In this document: in pieces, positions 55,529-63,809 of the stretch
Layout: each line of letters begins with the position of its first letter
Position numbering within the stretch: the first letter of the stretch is position 1
Source of the DNA: an uncultured Alcanivorax sp.
GTDB lineage: Bacteria > Pseudomonadota > Gammaproteobacteria > Pseudomonadales > Alcanivoracaceae
Direction: 5' to 3'
DNA length: 64,000 bases
Assembly (NCBI RefSeq): GCF_947258575.1
Contig: NZ_CAMYIV010000012.1
Span: forward strand, 522,273 to 586,272
Translations under genes and position numbers: made by a program
Notes under the pieces: model-generated
Told to the model about the DNA's origin: nothing
The model's database searches: none
What the model saw: only the letters and a program-made list of their open reading frames with translations

Positions 55529-55609
55529 CCGATCTCTCCCTGTGATGAGACAGACAGACTAGGTAGACAGCGAAAGACATTACAGATATAAAAAAACAAT
55601 ATTGAAGCG

Positions 55610-55638
55610 GTACAGATTGTAAGGATTGTAATCTGTAC
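55610..55638 (+). promoter_or_regulatory. Palindromic operator before the MocR-type gene
   Basis: GTACAGATT (55610-55618) and AATCTGTAC (55630-55638) form a perfect 9-bp inverted repeat spaced 11 bases, with another ATTACAGAT at 55580-55588. GTACTG at 55664 may be a further half-site. It lies 38 bases before the start and suits autoregulation by a GntR-type dimer. Confidence 0.6.
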
Positions 55639-55675
55639 TGCTTGCTATGCTAAAAACTGTACTGGATTCTTTCCC

Positions 55676-57076
55676 ATGACCTTGTATCAAAGCCTTGCGG
55701 ATCGCCTGCAGATCCTGATTCGTGATCAGGTCTACCCGGTGGGTAGCCGTCTTCCCGGCGTGCGGGTGCTGGCGGCTCAGCAGCAGGTGAGCGTGTCCAC
55801 GGCAGTGAATGCCTGTCGGGAACTGGAGCAGCGCGGCGTGCTGGAAGCCCGTCCCCGATCCGGTTATTACGTTCGCCAGCCGCCGGTGGTGCGTGAGGCT
55901 CCCCGGGTGACCACGGCAAGCCGCCGCCCCCGCCGGATTACCGGTCAGGAGCGGGTGCTGCAGGTGCTGCAGAATGTGAATAACCCCTCGGTGGTAAACC
56001 TGGGGGCGGCGGTGCCAGCGCCGGAATATATGCCGGTAGCAACCATGGAAAGGATGTTTCACAGCGTGCTGCGTGAGGAGCGTCGGCGCTGCGTGGGTTA
56101 TGCCTTTCCGCCTGGCGCTCCGGAACTGTGTACCCAGATTGCCCGGCGGCTGGCGGGGTTGCAGTGCGAGGTCAGCCCGGAAGATGTGCTGATTACCAAT
56201 AGCTGCCAGGAATCCGTGGCCATTGCGCTCAAGCTGACCACCAAGCCCGGCGATACCGTGGCGATTGAGTCGCCCACGTATTATGGCCTGTTGCAGGTGA
56301 TCGATTCGCTGGGCCTGAAGGCATTGGAAATTCCCACCGATCCCGAGGAGGGAATTTCCCTGGAGGCCCTGACCCTGGCGCTGGATCGCTGGAACGTATC
56401 GGCCTGTGTGGTGGTGTCGAATTTTTCCAATCCGCTCGGGGTGCAGCTTTCCGATACGCGTAAACAGGCGTTATTGGCATTGTTGTCGAAGCACAAGGTG
56501 CCGCTGGTGGAAGATGACATCTACGGGGATCTGCCACTGAGCGGGCCACGGCCGCGGCCAGTGAAAAGCTGGGACCGTGACGGTTTGGTGTATTACTGCT
56601 CGTCCTCGTCGAAAACCCTGTCTGCGGGCTTGCGGGTCGGGTGGTTGGTGACGCCGGCGCACCATCGTGAAAAGGCCCAGTATCTGCAATTCATCAATAC
56701 GGTATCGGTGGCCACGCCATCACAGCTGGTGCTGGCACGCTATCTGGAGCGTGGCCATTACGACAGGTTCCTGCGCCAGCTGTGCGGTGAGCACGCCCGG
56801 GGTGTGGCAAGAATGACCGAGCGGGTGACGCAGTTGTTTCCGCAACAGACCCGGGTGAGTCGGCCTGCGGGCGGGTTTGTGTTGTGGGTGGAGTTGCCGG
56901 GGGAAGTGGATACCACCGAGCTGATGGAAAAAGCGCTGGAGGCCGGGGTAAGTTTTGCCCCGGGCTCGCTGTTTTCCGCATCCGGAAAATTCGCCAACTG
57001 TCTGCGGCTGAACTGCGCCGTGAAGTGGGACAACCGGGTGGAGCAGGCGCTGGTGACTTTGTCGCGGCTGCTTTAA
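55676..57076 (+). CDS. MocR/GntR-type regulator with aminotransferase domain
   Basis: 466 residues. N-terminal GntR winged helix (YQSLADRLQILIRDQVYPVG, RLPGVRVLAAQQQVSVSTAV) and a class I aminotransferase-like domain with the PLP lysine in SSSSKTLSAGLRVGW, and SNFSNPLGVQLSD earlier. Members sense PLP or amino acid adducts and control vitamin B6, GABA or related genes. No pdxST, gab or ehu genes are adjacent, so a specific name is not justified. An operator-like palindrome precedes the gene. A 10-bp hairpin (57095-57121) follows. Confidence 0.92.
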   Translation: MTLYQSLADRLQILIRDQVYPVGSRLPGVRVLAAQQQVSVSTAVNACRELEQRGVLEARPRSGYYVRQPPVVREAPRVTTASRRPRRITGQERVLQVLQNVNNPSVVNLGAAVPAPEYMPVATMERMFHSVLREERRRCVGYAFPPGAPELCTQIARRLAGLQCEVSPEDVLITNSCQESVAIALKLTTKPGDTVAIESPTYYGLLQVIDSLGLKALEIPTDPEEGISLEALTLALDRWNVSACVVVSNFSNPLGVQLSDTRKQALLALLSKHKVPLVEDDIYGDLPLSGPRPRPVKSWDRDGLVYYCSSSSKTLSAGLRVGWLVTPAHHREKAQYLQFINTVSVATPSQLVLARYLERGHYDRFLRQLCGEHARGVARMTERVTQLFPQQTRVSRPAGGFVLWVELPGEVDTTELMEKALEAGVSFAPGSLFSASGKFANCLRLNCAVKWDNRVEQALVTLSRLL

Positions 57077-57094
57077 TCGCTTGTTAAAGACGTT

Positions 57095-57121
57095 CAGGAG
57101 CCATGCGGGGTATGGCTCCTG
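57095..57121. terminator. Hairpin between the convergent MocR and DUF3332 genes
   Basis: CAGGAGCCAT (57095-57104) pairs with ATGGCTCCTG (57112-57121), loop GCGGGGT. No T-run follows on either side, so termination strength is uncertain; it may be a worn REP-type unit. Confidence 0.45.
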
Positions 57122-57128
57122 TGGGGGG

Positions 57129-57560
57129 TTACATCATCACAGAGCCCAGCACTTCGCGCTTGTCGTCCTGCACTTTGATGACCTGATCGCCTTGCTTGAT
57201 CAGGGTGTAGCTTTCCTGGGCGGCCACCACGGTGATGGAGCCGTCTGCGTTGTAGGTCAGTTCGGCTTCATTGCCCAGCCCGTCGGTTACGGTCTCGGTG
57301 GTGCCGGCTACCTTGGCGCCTTCCTTGCTGATTGGGTTAGTGCCGGTCCAGAACTCAATGGAGTTGAAAATGATGATGTCGCCCAGCAAGGATAGCCCGT
57401 AAACCGGCACCCACCAGAACACAAAGGAGATGCCCTGGTTGACGAATTTATTGTTGGTGGCGGTGGCATTCCAGTCCTGGACGGTATCGAACAGGGCGTT
57501 CTGACCAAGACAGCCGGTCAGCAGAGCGGCAGCAGAAGCACTGGCGAGAATTTTTTTCAT
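57129..57560 (-). CDS. DUF3332 lipoprotein
   Basis: 143 residues starting MKKILASASAAALLTGC, with lipobox LTGC (C17). The family core includes a hydrophobic stretch (VNQGISFVFWWVPVYGLSLL, GDIIIFNSIEFWTGTNPI) and a beta-rich C-terminus. Function unknown; widespread in gammaproteobacteria. ATG 57560 has GGAGAG upstream. Single gene facing MocR. Confidence 0.87.
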   Translation of the reverse strand: MKKILASASAAALLTGCLGQNALFDTVQDWNATATNNKFVNQGISFVFWWVPVYGLSLLGDIIIFNSIEFWTGTNPISKEGAKVAGTTETVTDGLGNEAELTYNADGSITVVAAQESYTLIKQGDQVIKVQDDKREVLGSVMM

Positions 57561-57618
57561 CGGACTCTCCTTGAGTTGAGTGAATTCATTATTGCTGTCA
57601 TTCAGCGGTAAGGGGAAG

Positions 57619-57781
57619 CAGTGAATAGTTAACAATGAACAGTTAACAGTTCGCGACACTGACTTTCCTGTTTTGCAACGCAAGAGGCCGCGCTCGATGT
57701 CCGGGCGCGGCCTCTTACGTTTACAACAGCACGACACTTCAACCGCGCCGCTGTTAACTGTTCATTGTTAACTATTCACTG
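57619..57781. repeat. Composite palindromic element with 31-base arms
   Basis: Perfect arms 57619-57649 and 57751-57781 (left begins CAGTGAATAGTTAACAATGA) built from heptamer-like GTTAACA units, with an inner perfect 12-bp hairpin AAGAGGCCGCGC (57682-57693)/GCGCGGCCTCTT (57705-57716). The design, AT-rich repeated arms plus one GC hairpin, is the same as in 14476-14623. It separates DUF3332 from kamA and ends 4 bases from the kamA stop. Confidence 0.85.
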
Positions 57782-57785
57782 ATCG

Positions 57786-59144
57786 TTACTCGCTCTCCAT
57801 CTCTGCCAGCTCGTCTTCGAAGAAGAATTTCTCTTCGCCGAAGGCCGGTTCCAGATGATTGAGCCAGGTGGCTTCCTCGTTGTACTTGGCGAAGAAGGGG
57901 CGCTGTACCCAGTCGTGGTTACGACCCTGGATGAAGCGCAGGGCGAACACTTTCTCGCCATTGATTTCGGTAACGCCCTGGATTTCCACCTTGCCCGGGT
58001 GGCTGGACATGCTGGGGCCACGGGCGGTACGGGCGATACCGGATACCTGTTTCATGGCATCGCGGTAGATCTGCCAGGCCTTGGCCAGCGGCACTTCAAA
58101 GTAACGACGCGCACCGGTGTCCCGCTCCACAAACATGTAGTAGGGGATGATGCCCAGCTCGACCTGGGTCTGCCACAGGCGGGCCCAGTCGTCGGCGTTG
58201 TCGTTGATGTGTGCCAGCAACGGGCCCTGGGCGCGGATCACGGCGCCGGTGGCGCGTACCCGGCGCACGGCTTCACGGGCGATGTCCGTTTCCAGCTCCT
58301 GCCAGTGGTTGTAGTGCGCCATCAGCGCCAGGTGCTTGCCGCTGGCCTGCACTTCCTGGAACAGGTCCAGCAGGTCCTGGGCATCGTCGTCGGACACCAC
58401 ACGCTGTGGCCAGAAGGTCAGCGCCTTGGAGCCGATGCGGATGGTGCGGATTTGTTCCAGCTCCAGCAGCGGTTCGATGTGGGCGCGCAGGTTCTTGGTC
58501 TTCATTACCAGCGGGTCGCCGCCGGTGATCAGCACATCGGTGATTTCCGGGTGCGCCTGGATGTACTTCTTGAGCTGGCCGGCTTCCTTGGTGGCGATTT
58601 TCAGATCGTTGTCACCAATGAACTGGGCCCAGCGGAAGCAGAAGGTGCAGTAGCTGTGGCATACCTGCCCCTGGCTGGGGAAGAACAGTACGGTTTCGTT
58701 GTACTTGTGCTGGACGCCATCGATCTTCTCGCCGTCCACTTCCGGCATGTTGTGTTCCATCTGCCCGGCGGGGTGCGGGTTCAGAGCCTCACGGACCTCT
58801 GCGATGGCGGCCTTGATTTCCGGCTTGTCGCCGCCGCGCATGGCCTCGGCCACTTTGTCGAAGTGTTCCGGGGCCAGCATGCCTTTCTGCGGGAAGGTGA
58901 GCTGGTAGATGGGATCATTGGGCACCTTGTCCCAGTCGATCAGTTCGTCGATGACGTATTCGTTGACCCGGAATGGCAGCACGTTGGCAACGACTTCCAT
59001 GGCAAAGCGGGTCTCGTCGTCCAGCCGTTTGAGTGGCTCGATCTTGTCGAGCTGGCGCGCGGTAAAGACCTTGAAACGGCGCGGTTCATCAAACTGCGGT
59101 TCCGTGCTCTGATGCAGCGGAATGACGGCATTGGTTTCGGGCAT
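57786..59144 (-). CDS. KamA-family radical SAM aminomutase
   Basis: 452 residues. Radical SAM cluster C162-x3-C166-x2-C169 (CHSYCTFCF), SAM-binding GGDP at 208-211, and the predicted PLP lysine K385 in SSHPGKVEI. This matches lysine 2,3-aminomutase-like enzymes, longer than EpmB (about 340). Clostridial KAM converts L-lysine to beta-lysine, and marine bacteria use related enzymes for N-epsilon-acetyl-beta-lysine osmolyte. No partner acetyltransferase (ablB) is seen here, so the exact substrate is open. ATG 59144 has GAGGAG upstream. Confidence 0.9.
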   Translation of the reverse strand: MPETNAVIPLHQSTEPQFDEPRRFKVFTARQLDKIEPLKRLDDETRFAMEVVANVLPFRVNEYVIDELIDWDKVPNDPIYQLTFPQKGMLAPEHFDKVAEAMRGGDKPEIKAAIAEVREALNPHPAGQMEHNMPEVDGEKIDGVQHKYNETVLFFPSQGQVCHSYCTFCFRWAQFIGDNDLKIATKEAGQLKKYIQAHPEITDVLITGGDPLVMKTKNLRAHIEPLLELEQIRTIRIGSKALTFWPQRVVSDDDAQDLLDLFQEVQASGKHLALMAHYNHWQELETDIAREAVRRVRATGAVIRAQGPLLAHINDNADDWARLWQTQVELGIIPYYMFVERDTGARRYFEVPLAKAWQIYRDAMKQVSGIARTARGPSMSSHPGKVEIQGVTEINGEKVFALRFIQGRNHDWVQRPFFAKYNEEATWLNHLEPAFGEEKFFFEDELAEMESE

Positions 59145-59539
59145 GGTATCGCTCCTCATCATGCGCCGGCATGACGACGGAATCGCCAATACCGGTACAC
59201 TGGTTGCCTACACCAGCAGGATTTGTATTCGGTACTACAGATGGCCAGCGGCAGCTGACGCTGAGTTGATAACTAACGTGCGCCGATCATGGTCGACGCT
59301 GAGGACCCGGGACCCACGTCTCCCAGCCTTGTCGGGGAGGACGTACAGCGCGTGGCGGCTGTGGTTGTCCCAAAAAAAGAGCGCATATTTTAGTGACTTG
59401 GACGGCAAAGCGCAAAGCCGCTGATCTGACTGGTTTTTTGCCGGAAACGGGGCGCTGGGGGATATGCTATGTTGACGCAATATTGCCAGCCTGAGGACGT
59501 TCGCACCCGGGCTGTGGGAAGGCAAGGAGCGGGAACGCG
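59145..59539. other. Intergenic region between kamA and the cardiolipin synthase gene
   Basis: 395 bases between divergent genes. It should contain both promoters, but no pair of boxes is convincing: TATGCT near 59465 and TTGACG near 59473 are weak candidates. No gene, repeat or terminator is recognisable. Confidence 0.4.
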
Positions 59540-60985
59540 TTGGATCTGACATTCTGGAAAAGCCGTTACGACCAGGGGCTGGCGGTGCTGGAGCCGTTCT
59601 GGCCTTATATTGCCGCAGCAATCAGCCTTTCCCTGGCGATCTATGTGACTGCCCATGTGGCCCAGAACAAGCGCGACGCCCGGGCGGCAGCGGCCTGGAC
59701 CGGGCTGGTGTGGCTGGTGCCGGTGCTCGGTGCGGTGCTGTATTTCATGTTGGGGGTGAACCGTATCCAGCGTCGCGCCCGACAGCTCACCGGCGGGCTG
59801 ATTGACAGTGATGATGGCTGGCGGGTGGCCGCAGAAGCGGTGCCCACGGTGCCGCACCTGCAGGTGCTCAGCAGGTTGGTGGGGCGTCTGACCCATTTGC
59901 CGCTCACCGACGGCAACGAGCTGGCATTGCTGGATGCGCCGCAGACCTATCAGGCCATGCTGGACGCGATTAATGGCGCCAGCGAGAGCATCTATCTGGT
60001 GACCTATATTTTCGGCAATGATGCTGCCGGCAAGCCGCTGGTGGAGGCTCTGGCGGCGGCGGTCAAACGGGGCGTCAAGGTGCGGGTGTTGATTGATGGT
60101 ATGGGCGCCCACTATTCCTTGCCGTCCGTAGTCTGGCGCTTGCGCCGGCGCGGGGTGCCGGTACAGCGCTTTCTTTACTCCCTGGCGCCCTGGCGCATGC
60201 CCTATATCAACCTGCGAAACCACCGCAAGATTATGATCGTGGATCGTTCTCTGGGCTTTACCGGGGGCATGAATATCCGTGCAGGTTATCTACACAAGCC
60301 GGCTCGCACCACGGATCTGCATGCCCGACTTGAAGGGCCGGTGGTCGGCCAGCTGTTGCGAAGTTTCGCTGCCGATTGGGTCTTTACCTGCGGGGAAGTG
60401 CTGGAGACCAGCTACCGTGGCCCTGCCCAGGTGGGGGATGTTCAGGCGCGGGGTATCAGCGCCGGCCCGGATGCGGATTTTGATAAACGCCGTCTTACCC
60501 TGTTGGCGGCCATTGGCAGTGCCGAGCACCGTATCCGCATTGTCACTCCCTATTTCGTGCCGGATCTGACCCTGATGGCCACCTTGCAGATGGCCATCCT
60601 CAAGGGGGTGCAGGTGCAGATCGTGATTCCCCGCAAGAGCAACCTGCGCATGGTGAACTGGGCGAGTTTGCATGCCCTGCGCTGGCTGGTGGGCGAGGGC
60701 GCCGAGCTTTATCTGTCGCCGCCGCCGTTTGATCACAGCAAGGTGATGACGGTGGATCAGCACTGGCTGATGCTCGGTTCCGGCAACTGGGATGCCCGCA
60801 GCCTGCGCCTGAATTTCGAATTTGATCTGGAGTGTTACAGCGCCACTCTTACCACCCGGGTGGATAAGGTGCTGGATCGCCATATCCTGCTGTCTACCCG
60901 CATGGAGTCGGAGCATTTCCGTGACATGGCACCCTGGCGCCGTTTGCGCAACGCCCTCTCGCATCTGATGGAACCCTATCTTTGA
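59540..60985 (+). CDS. cls: Cardiolipin synthase (phospholipase D family)
   Basis: Joins two phosphatidylglycerols to cardiolipin at the inner membrane. Two N-terminal membrane helices (about 22-40 and 53-72, PLDc_N) are followed by two HKD motifs, H228-K230-D235 (HRKIMIVD) and H399-K401-D406 (HSKVMTVD). 481 residues, as in E. coli ClsA. The TTG start at 59540 is supported by AAGGAG 10 bases upstream and by homology of MDLTFWKSRY-like starts. Single gene; the START-domain gene follows on the same strand. Confidence 0.93.
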   Translation: MDLTFWKSRYDQGLAVLEPFWPYIAAAISLSLAIYVTAHVAQNKRDARAAAAWTGLVWLVPVLGAVLYFMLGVNRIQRRARQLTGGLIDSDDGWRVAAEAVPTVPHLQVLSRLVGRLTHLPLTDGNELALLDAPQTYQAMLDAINGASESIYLVTYIFGNDAAGKPLVEALAAAVKRGVKVRVLIDGMGAHYSLPSVVWRLRRRGVPVQRFLYSLAPWRMPYINLRNHRKIMIVDRSLGFTGGMNIRAGYLHKPARTTDLHARLEGPVVGQLLRSFAADWVFTCGEVLETSYRGPAQVGDVQARGISAGPDADFDKRRLTLLAAIGSAEHRIRIVTPYFVPDLTLMATLQMAILKGVQVQIVIPRKSNLRMVNWASLHALRWLVGEGAELYLSPPPFDHSKVMTVDQHWLMLGSGNWDARSLRLNFEFDLECYSATLTTRVDKVLDRHILLSTRMESEHFRDMAPWRRLRNALSHLMEPYL

Positions 60986-61189
60986 TCTGAAGCCGTGACG
61001 TCGGTTGCCGCCATGACGTACCAGTCAGCGGGCTTTCGGGCGCACCGGCTGTGCGACAAGTCGCATTTTCGGGTTGTCTATGTCACATTTTTCTTCGTCA
61101 GGCAGGTCTGGCGCTGTCAGGCAGGTTATAAAGTGATCACTCGCCGGACTGTCTCAGGTGCGGCGATGGGGATGCGTCAGGAAAACAGA

Positions 61190-61930
61190 ATGATAATAAA
61201 ACGATTTTTACTCGGCCTGATCCTGCTGGGTGGCTCGGCCATGTCCATGGCCGACTCGTCAAAATGGGTGCTGGTCACGGACCGGGATGATATTCAGGTT
61301 TATCGCCAGGATGACGACAGCTCACGGCTGAAAACCTTTCGTGGTGTGGGCGTGGTGCCGGTGGCGGATTTTAATGCCATTGGTGCCCTGATGGACGACT
61401 ACGCTGCGGTGGCGTCTTTCATGCACATGGTTTCTGAAATTCGCGACCTGCACCGGGCTTCCCCCTATCAGCGTGACGTCTATGTCACCACGCGTTTGCC
61501 ATGGCCGGTGAAGGATCGGGATGCGCCTTTGCGTGTGACGTTCTACCAGGAGCCGGACAGCTACGATCTGGTAATGCCGTTTTCCCTCAATCCGCCGGTA
61601 TTTCCCGAGCAGCCTGACTATGTGCGCATGCCGCAGATGGAAGGCTATTACCGGTTCGAGCCCTTGTCGCCGGGGGAGGTGAAGGTAACCATTGAGGTGA
61701 TACTGGACCCGGGTGGCGCTGTACCTGCCTGGCTGGCCAATATCATTTTGCGGGATATTCCCTATTTCTCACTGCGTCGACTGCGCCGGGTGGTGAACCT
61801 GCCGCGTTTCCAGGGAATCTCCCACGGCTACTACCAGACTCCGAAGAGCTGGCAGCAGCCGCAGGAAAAGCAGCCGCAGGAGGTTGCTAACGCTTCAGCG
61901 GCGAGCCCGGCCCCATCAGCCCCCAGATAA
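61190..61930 (+). CDS. START-domain periplasmic protein
   Basis: 246 residues. Signal peptide (LLGLILLGGSAMSMA) then a START/polyketide-cyclase-like lipid-binding domain: KWVLVTDRDDIQVYRQDDDS, TRLPWPVKDRDAPLRVTFYQ and DPGGAVPAWLANIILRDIPY are typical. It would bind a hydrophobic ligand in the periplasm. ATG 61190 follows AGGAAAACAG. A Gln/Pro/Ala-rich tail ends the protein, and its last 44 bases overlap the convergent PLDc_N gene. Confidence 0.88.
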   Translation: MIIKRFLLGLILLGGSAMSMADSSKWVLVTDRDDIQVYRQDDDSSRLKTFRGVGVVPVADFNAIGALMDDYAAVASFMHMVSEIRDLHRASPYQRDVYVTTRLPWPVKDRDAPLRVTFYQEPDSYDLVMPFSLNPPVFPEQPDYVRMPQMEGYYRFEPLSPGEVKVTIEVILDPGGAVPAWLANIILRDIPYFSLRRLRRVVNLPRFQGISHGYYQTPKSWQQPQEKQPQEVANASAASPAPSAPR

Positions 61931-62063
61931 TCAGCCCGACAAGCGGTAATACCAGTACCAGCAGCACCCACAGCACCTTGTGCAGGGTTTCAGCGCCGGA
62001 CTGGATGATCATCACAATGGCATAGATCGCCAGGGCAAGTTGTAGCAGTCCCAGGATTTTCAT
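61887..62063 (-). CDS. Orphan PLDc_N-domain membrane protein
   Basis: 58 residues consisting only of two membrane helices (LGLLQLALAIYAIVMIIQ and VLWVLLVLVLPLVGLIIWGL), a form like the N-terminal PLDc_N domain of cardiolipin synthases, ending MGPGSPLKR. ATG 62063 has AAGGA 8 bases upstream. It overlaps the START gene end. Function unknown; two genes away from a full cardiolipin synthase. Confidence 0.82.
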   Translation of the reverse strand: MKILGLLQLALAIYAIVMIIQSGAETLHKVLWVLLVLVLPLVGLIIWGLMGPGSPLKR

Positions 62064-62185
62064 CAGCAAGATCCTTCTCGTACCCGAATGGAATCTTCAA
62101 TCTAGAGCAGCCGCCCCACCGGGTAAATCACTGATATGTAAAAGAAGGTTTGATACTGCCCCGGGTCGTTCCGGCTTGCCTTGCG

Positions 62186-63394
62186 CTACCCGCGTTGCAC
62201 CGCGGTGGCGCTGATGGATTCCGTTGCCTGAATGCGCCAGCCATAGAGCAGGGCAATCAGGCCGAGGCTTGCCCCCAGTGTGACAACCCCGTTCCAGCCG
62301 TAGTGATCGTAGGCCGCCGCCGATGCCAGCGAACCGAAGGCGCCACCCAGAAAATACAGAAACATGTAGCCGGAGTTGAGTCGATTACGGGCGCTGTCAT
62401 CCAGCGCAAAGATCAGATTCATATTTGTGATGTGGACCGCCTGCAACGCCAGATCCAGCAGCACAATACCCGCCGCCAGCGCGATCAGGGAGAAACCTCC
62501 TAATCCCAGCAGCCCCCACGACGCCAGTAATGCGAAGACGCCGATCAGTGCCAGCCTGCCACCATATCCCCGGTCGGTCATACCGCCTGCGGGTCGAGCC
62601 GCCAGGGCACCGGCGGCGCCGGCCAGACCAAACAGGCCAATGGTGGCATCGTTGAATCCCCAGGGTGGTTCAGACAGCAGAAAGGCCAGCGATGTCCACA
62701 GCACGCTGAACATGGCGAAGATCAGCAAACCGAGCAAGGCGCGGCGGCGGAACAGCGGGTAACGCACAAACAGCCCGGCGATGGAGCCGATCAGCTGCCC
62801 ATAGTGCAGCCGGGTGTCCTGCCGGTAACGGGGTAACAGGCGCCACAGCGCCAGGGTATTGACCAGCATCATGGCCGCCGCGACCCAGTACACCGTATGC
62901 CAGTCGCCCAGGGTGGATAGCGCACCGGCCACGGTGCGCGCCAGCAGAATACCCAACAGCAGCCCGCTCATCACCGTGCCCACTACCTTGCCCCGGTTGG
63001 CCACCGGCGACAGGGTGGCGGCAAAGGGCACCAGCACCTGGGCCACCACGGAAAAGGCCCCGGTAATCGCGGTACCGGCCAGCAGCATGGGCAGAGAGGT
63101 GGCCGTGGCACTGACCAGCAGGCCGCCGGTGGCAAACAGCATCATGGTGACAATCAGCCGGCGGCGCTCAAGCAGATCGCCGAGCGGCACCAGCAGAATC
63201 AGGCCCACCGCGTAACTGGCCTGGGCGGTCGTCACGATAATCCCGGCCCGGGCGTAGGACAGGTCGAGCCGGTCGGCGATGGTATGAAGCAGGGGCTGGG
63301 CGTAATAGTTGCTGGCCACCACCAGGCCGGTGGTGGCGGCCATCAGAAAGACCAGCGAACGGCTGAGTGCGGTGGGCGGGGCCTGAGTGTTCAT
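62186..63394 (-). CDS. MFS transporter (drug/sugar efflux type)
   Basis: 402 residues with about twelve predicted membrane helices. The loop 2-3 motif appears as VPLGDLLERRRLIVTMMLF (GDLLERR, the MFS G-D-R signature). AGAAGALAARPAGGMTDRGY is the equivalent loop 8-9 motif. Similar to Bcr/AraJ/YnfM-like exporters; substrate not deducible. ATG 63394 has AGGAGG upstream. Single gene. Confidence 0.9.
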   Translation of the reverse strand: MNTQAPPTALSRSLVFLMAATTGLVVASNYYAQPLLHTIADRLDLSYARAGIIVTTAQASYAVGLILLVPLGDLLERRRLIVTMMLFATGGLLVSATATSLPMLLAGTAITGAFSVVAQVLVPFAATLSPVANRGKVVGTVMSGLLLGILLARTVAGALSTLGDWHTVYWVAAAMMLVNTLALWRLLPRYRQDTRLHYGQLIGSIAGLFVRYPLFRRRALLGLLIFAMFSVLWTSLAFLLSEPPWGFNDATIGLFGLAGAAGALAARPAGGMTDRGYGGRLALIGVFALLASWGLLGLGGFSLIALAAGIVLLDLALQAVHITNMNLIFALDDSARNRLNSGYMFLYFLGGAFGSLASAAAYDHYGWNGVVTLGASLGLIALLYGWRIQATESISATAVQRG

Positions 63395-63505
63395 GACGCC
63401 TCCTGAGCATGGGGCGGCAAGTGTTATTGAATCTGGTTCAATTTTCAAGGCGCAGCCTGCTGGCAGGGCAGGGTGTGGCGATGTGATGCGGGTACTGAAA
63501 AGAAG

Positions 63506-63582
63506 TGGCGCCCCGAACAGGAGTCGAACCTGTGACCTAGCGCTTAGGAGGCGCTTGCTCTATCCAACTGAGCTACCGGGGC
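63506..63582 (-). tRNA. tRNA-Arg (anticodon CCT)
   Basis: Minus-strand cloverleaf: acceptor GCCCCGG/TCGGGGC, D-stem GCTC/GAGC, anticodon stem AGCGC/GCGCT with loop CTCCTAA (anticodon CCT, reads AGG), T-stem ACAGG/CCTGT with TTCGACT, 3' end GCCA with encoded CCA. 77 bases. Confidence 0.97.
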
Positions 63583-63595
63583 TGAAGAAGTGACG

Positions 63596-63624
63596 ATTGT
63601 AAGGACTTTTAGTGGCGGTGCCAG
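63596..63624 (-). promoter_or_regulatory. Promoter of tRNA-Arg
   Basis: On the minus strand CTGGCA (63619-63624), a 17-base spacer and TACAAT (63596-63601) end 14 bases before the tRNA. The same boxes with the same spacing recur in the duplicated copy at 63777-63805. Confidence 0.7.
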
Positions 63625-63744
63625 TTTCTGGGCCGCAAGCGGCTATTTTGTCGGCGCTTACTCGCCCTGCGGGCGCCGGCAAAGCGGCGGTATCCGCTTC
63701 GCGTTCGTTCGGCCAAAGCATGCTTTGGAAACCCCCGACCTCAC

Positions 63745-63805
63745 CCAACTGAGCTACCGGGGCTGAAGCAGTGACGATTGTAAGGACTTTTCGTCGTGGT
63801 GCCAG
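63745..63805 (-). repeat. Duplicated promoter, leader and 5' end of tRNA-Arg
   Basis: A second copy of the tRNA-Arg upstream region and the first 19 bases of the tRNA (63745-63763) with one difference in the leader; identity stops after the D-arm start. The promoter boxes are kept (TACAAT as ATTGTA at 63777-63782, CTGGCA at 63800-63805). It could still start a transcript that reads into the intact tRNA gene. The stretch 63625-63744 between the copies shows nothing else. Confidence 0.8.
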
Positions 63806-63809
63806 TCCG

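Noticed and set aside
55676..57076. Calling the MocR protein PdxR
   Set aside because: No pdxS/pdxT or other vitamin B6 genes are adjacent, so the name would be a guess.
57786..59144. Calling the radical SAM protein EpmB
   Set aside because: It is over 100 residues longer than EpmB and no efp or epmA gene is nearby; KamA family is the safer level.
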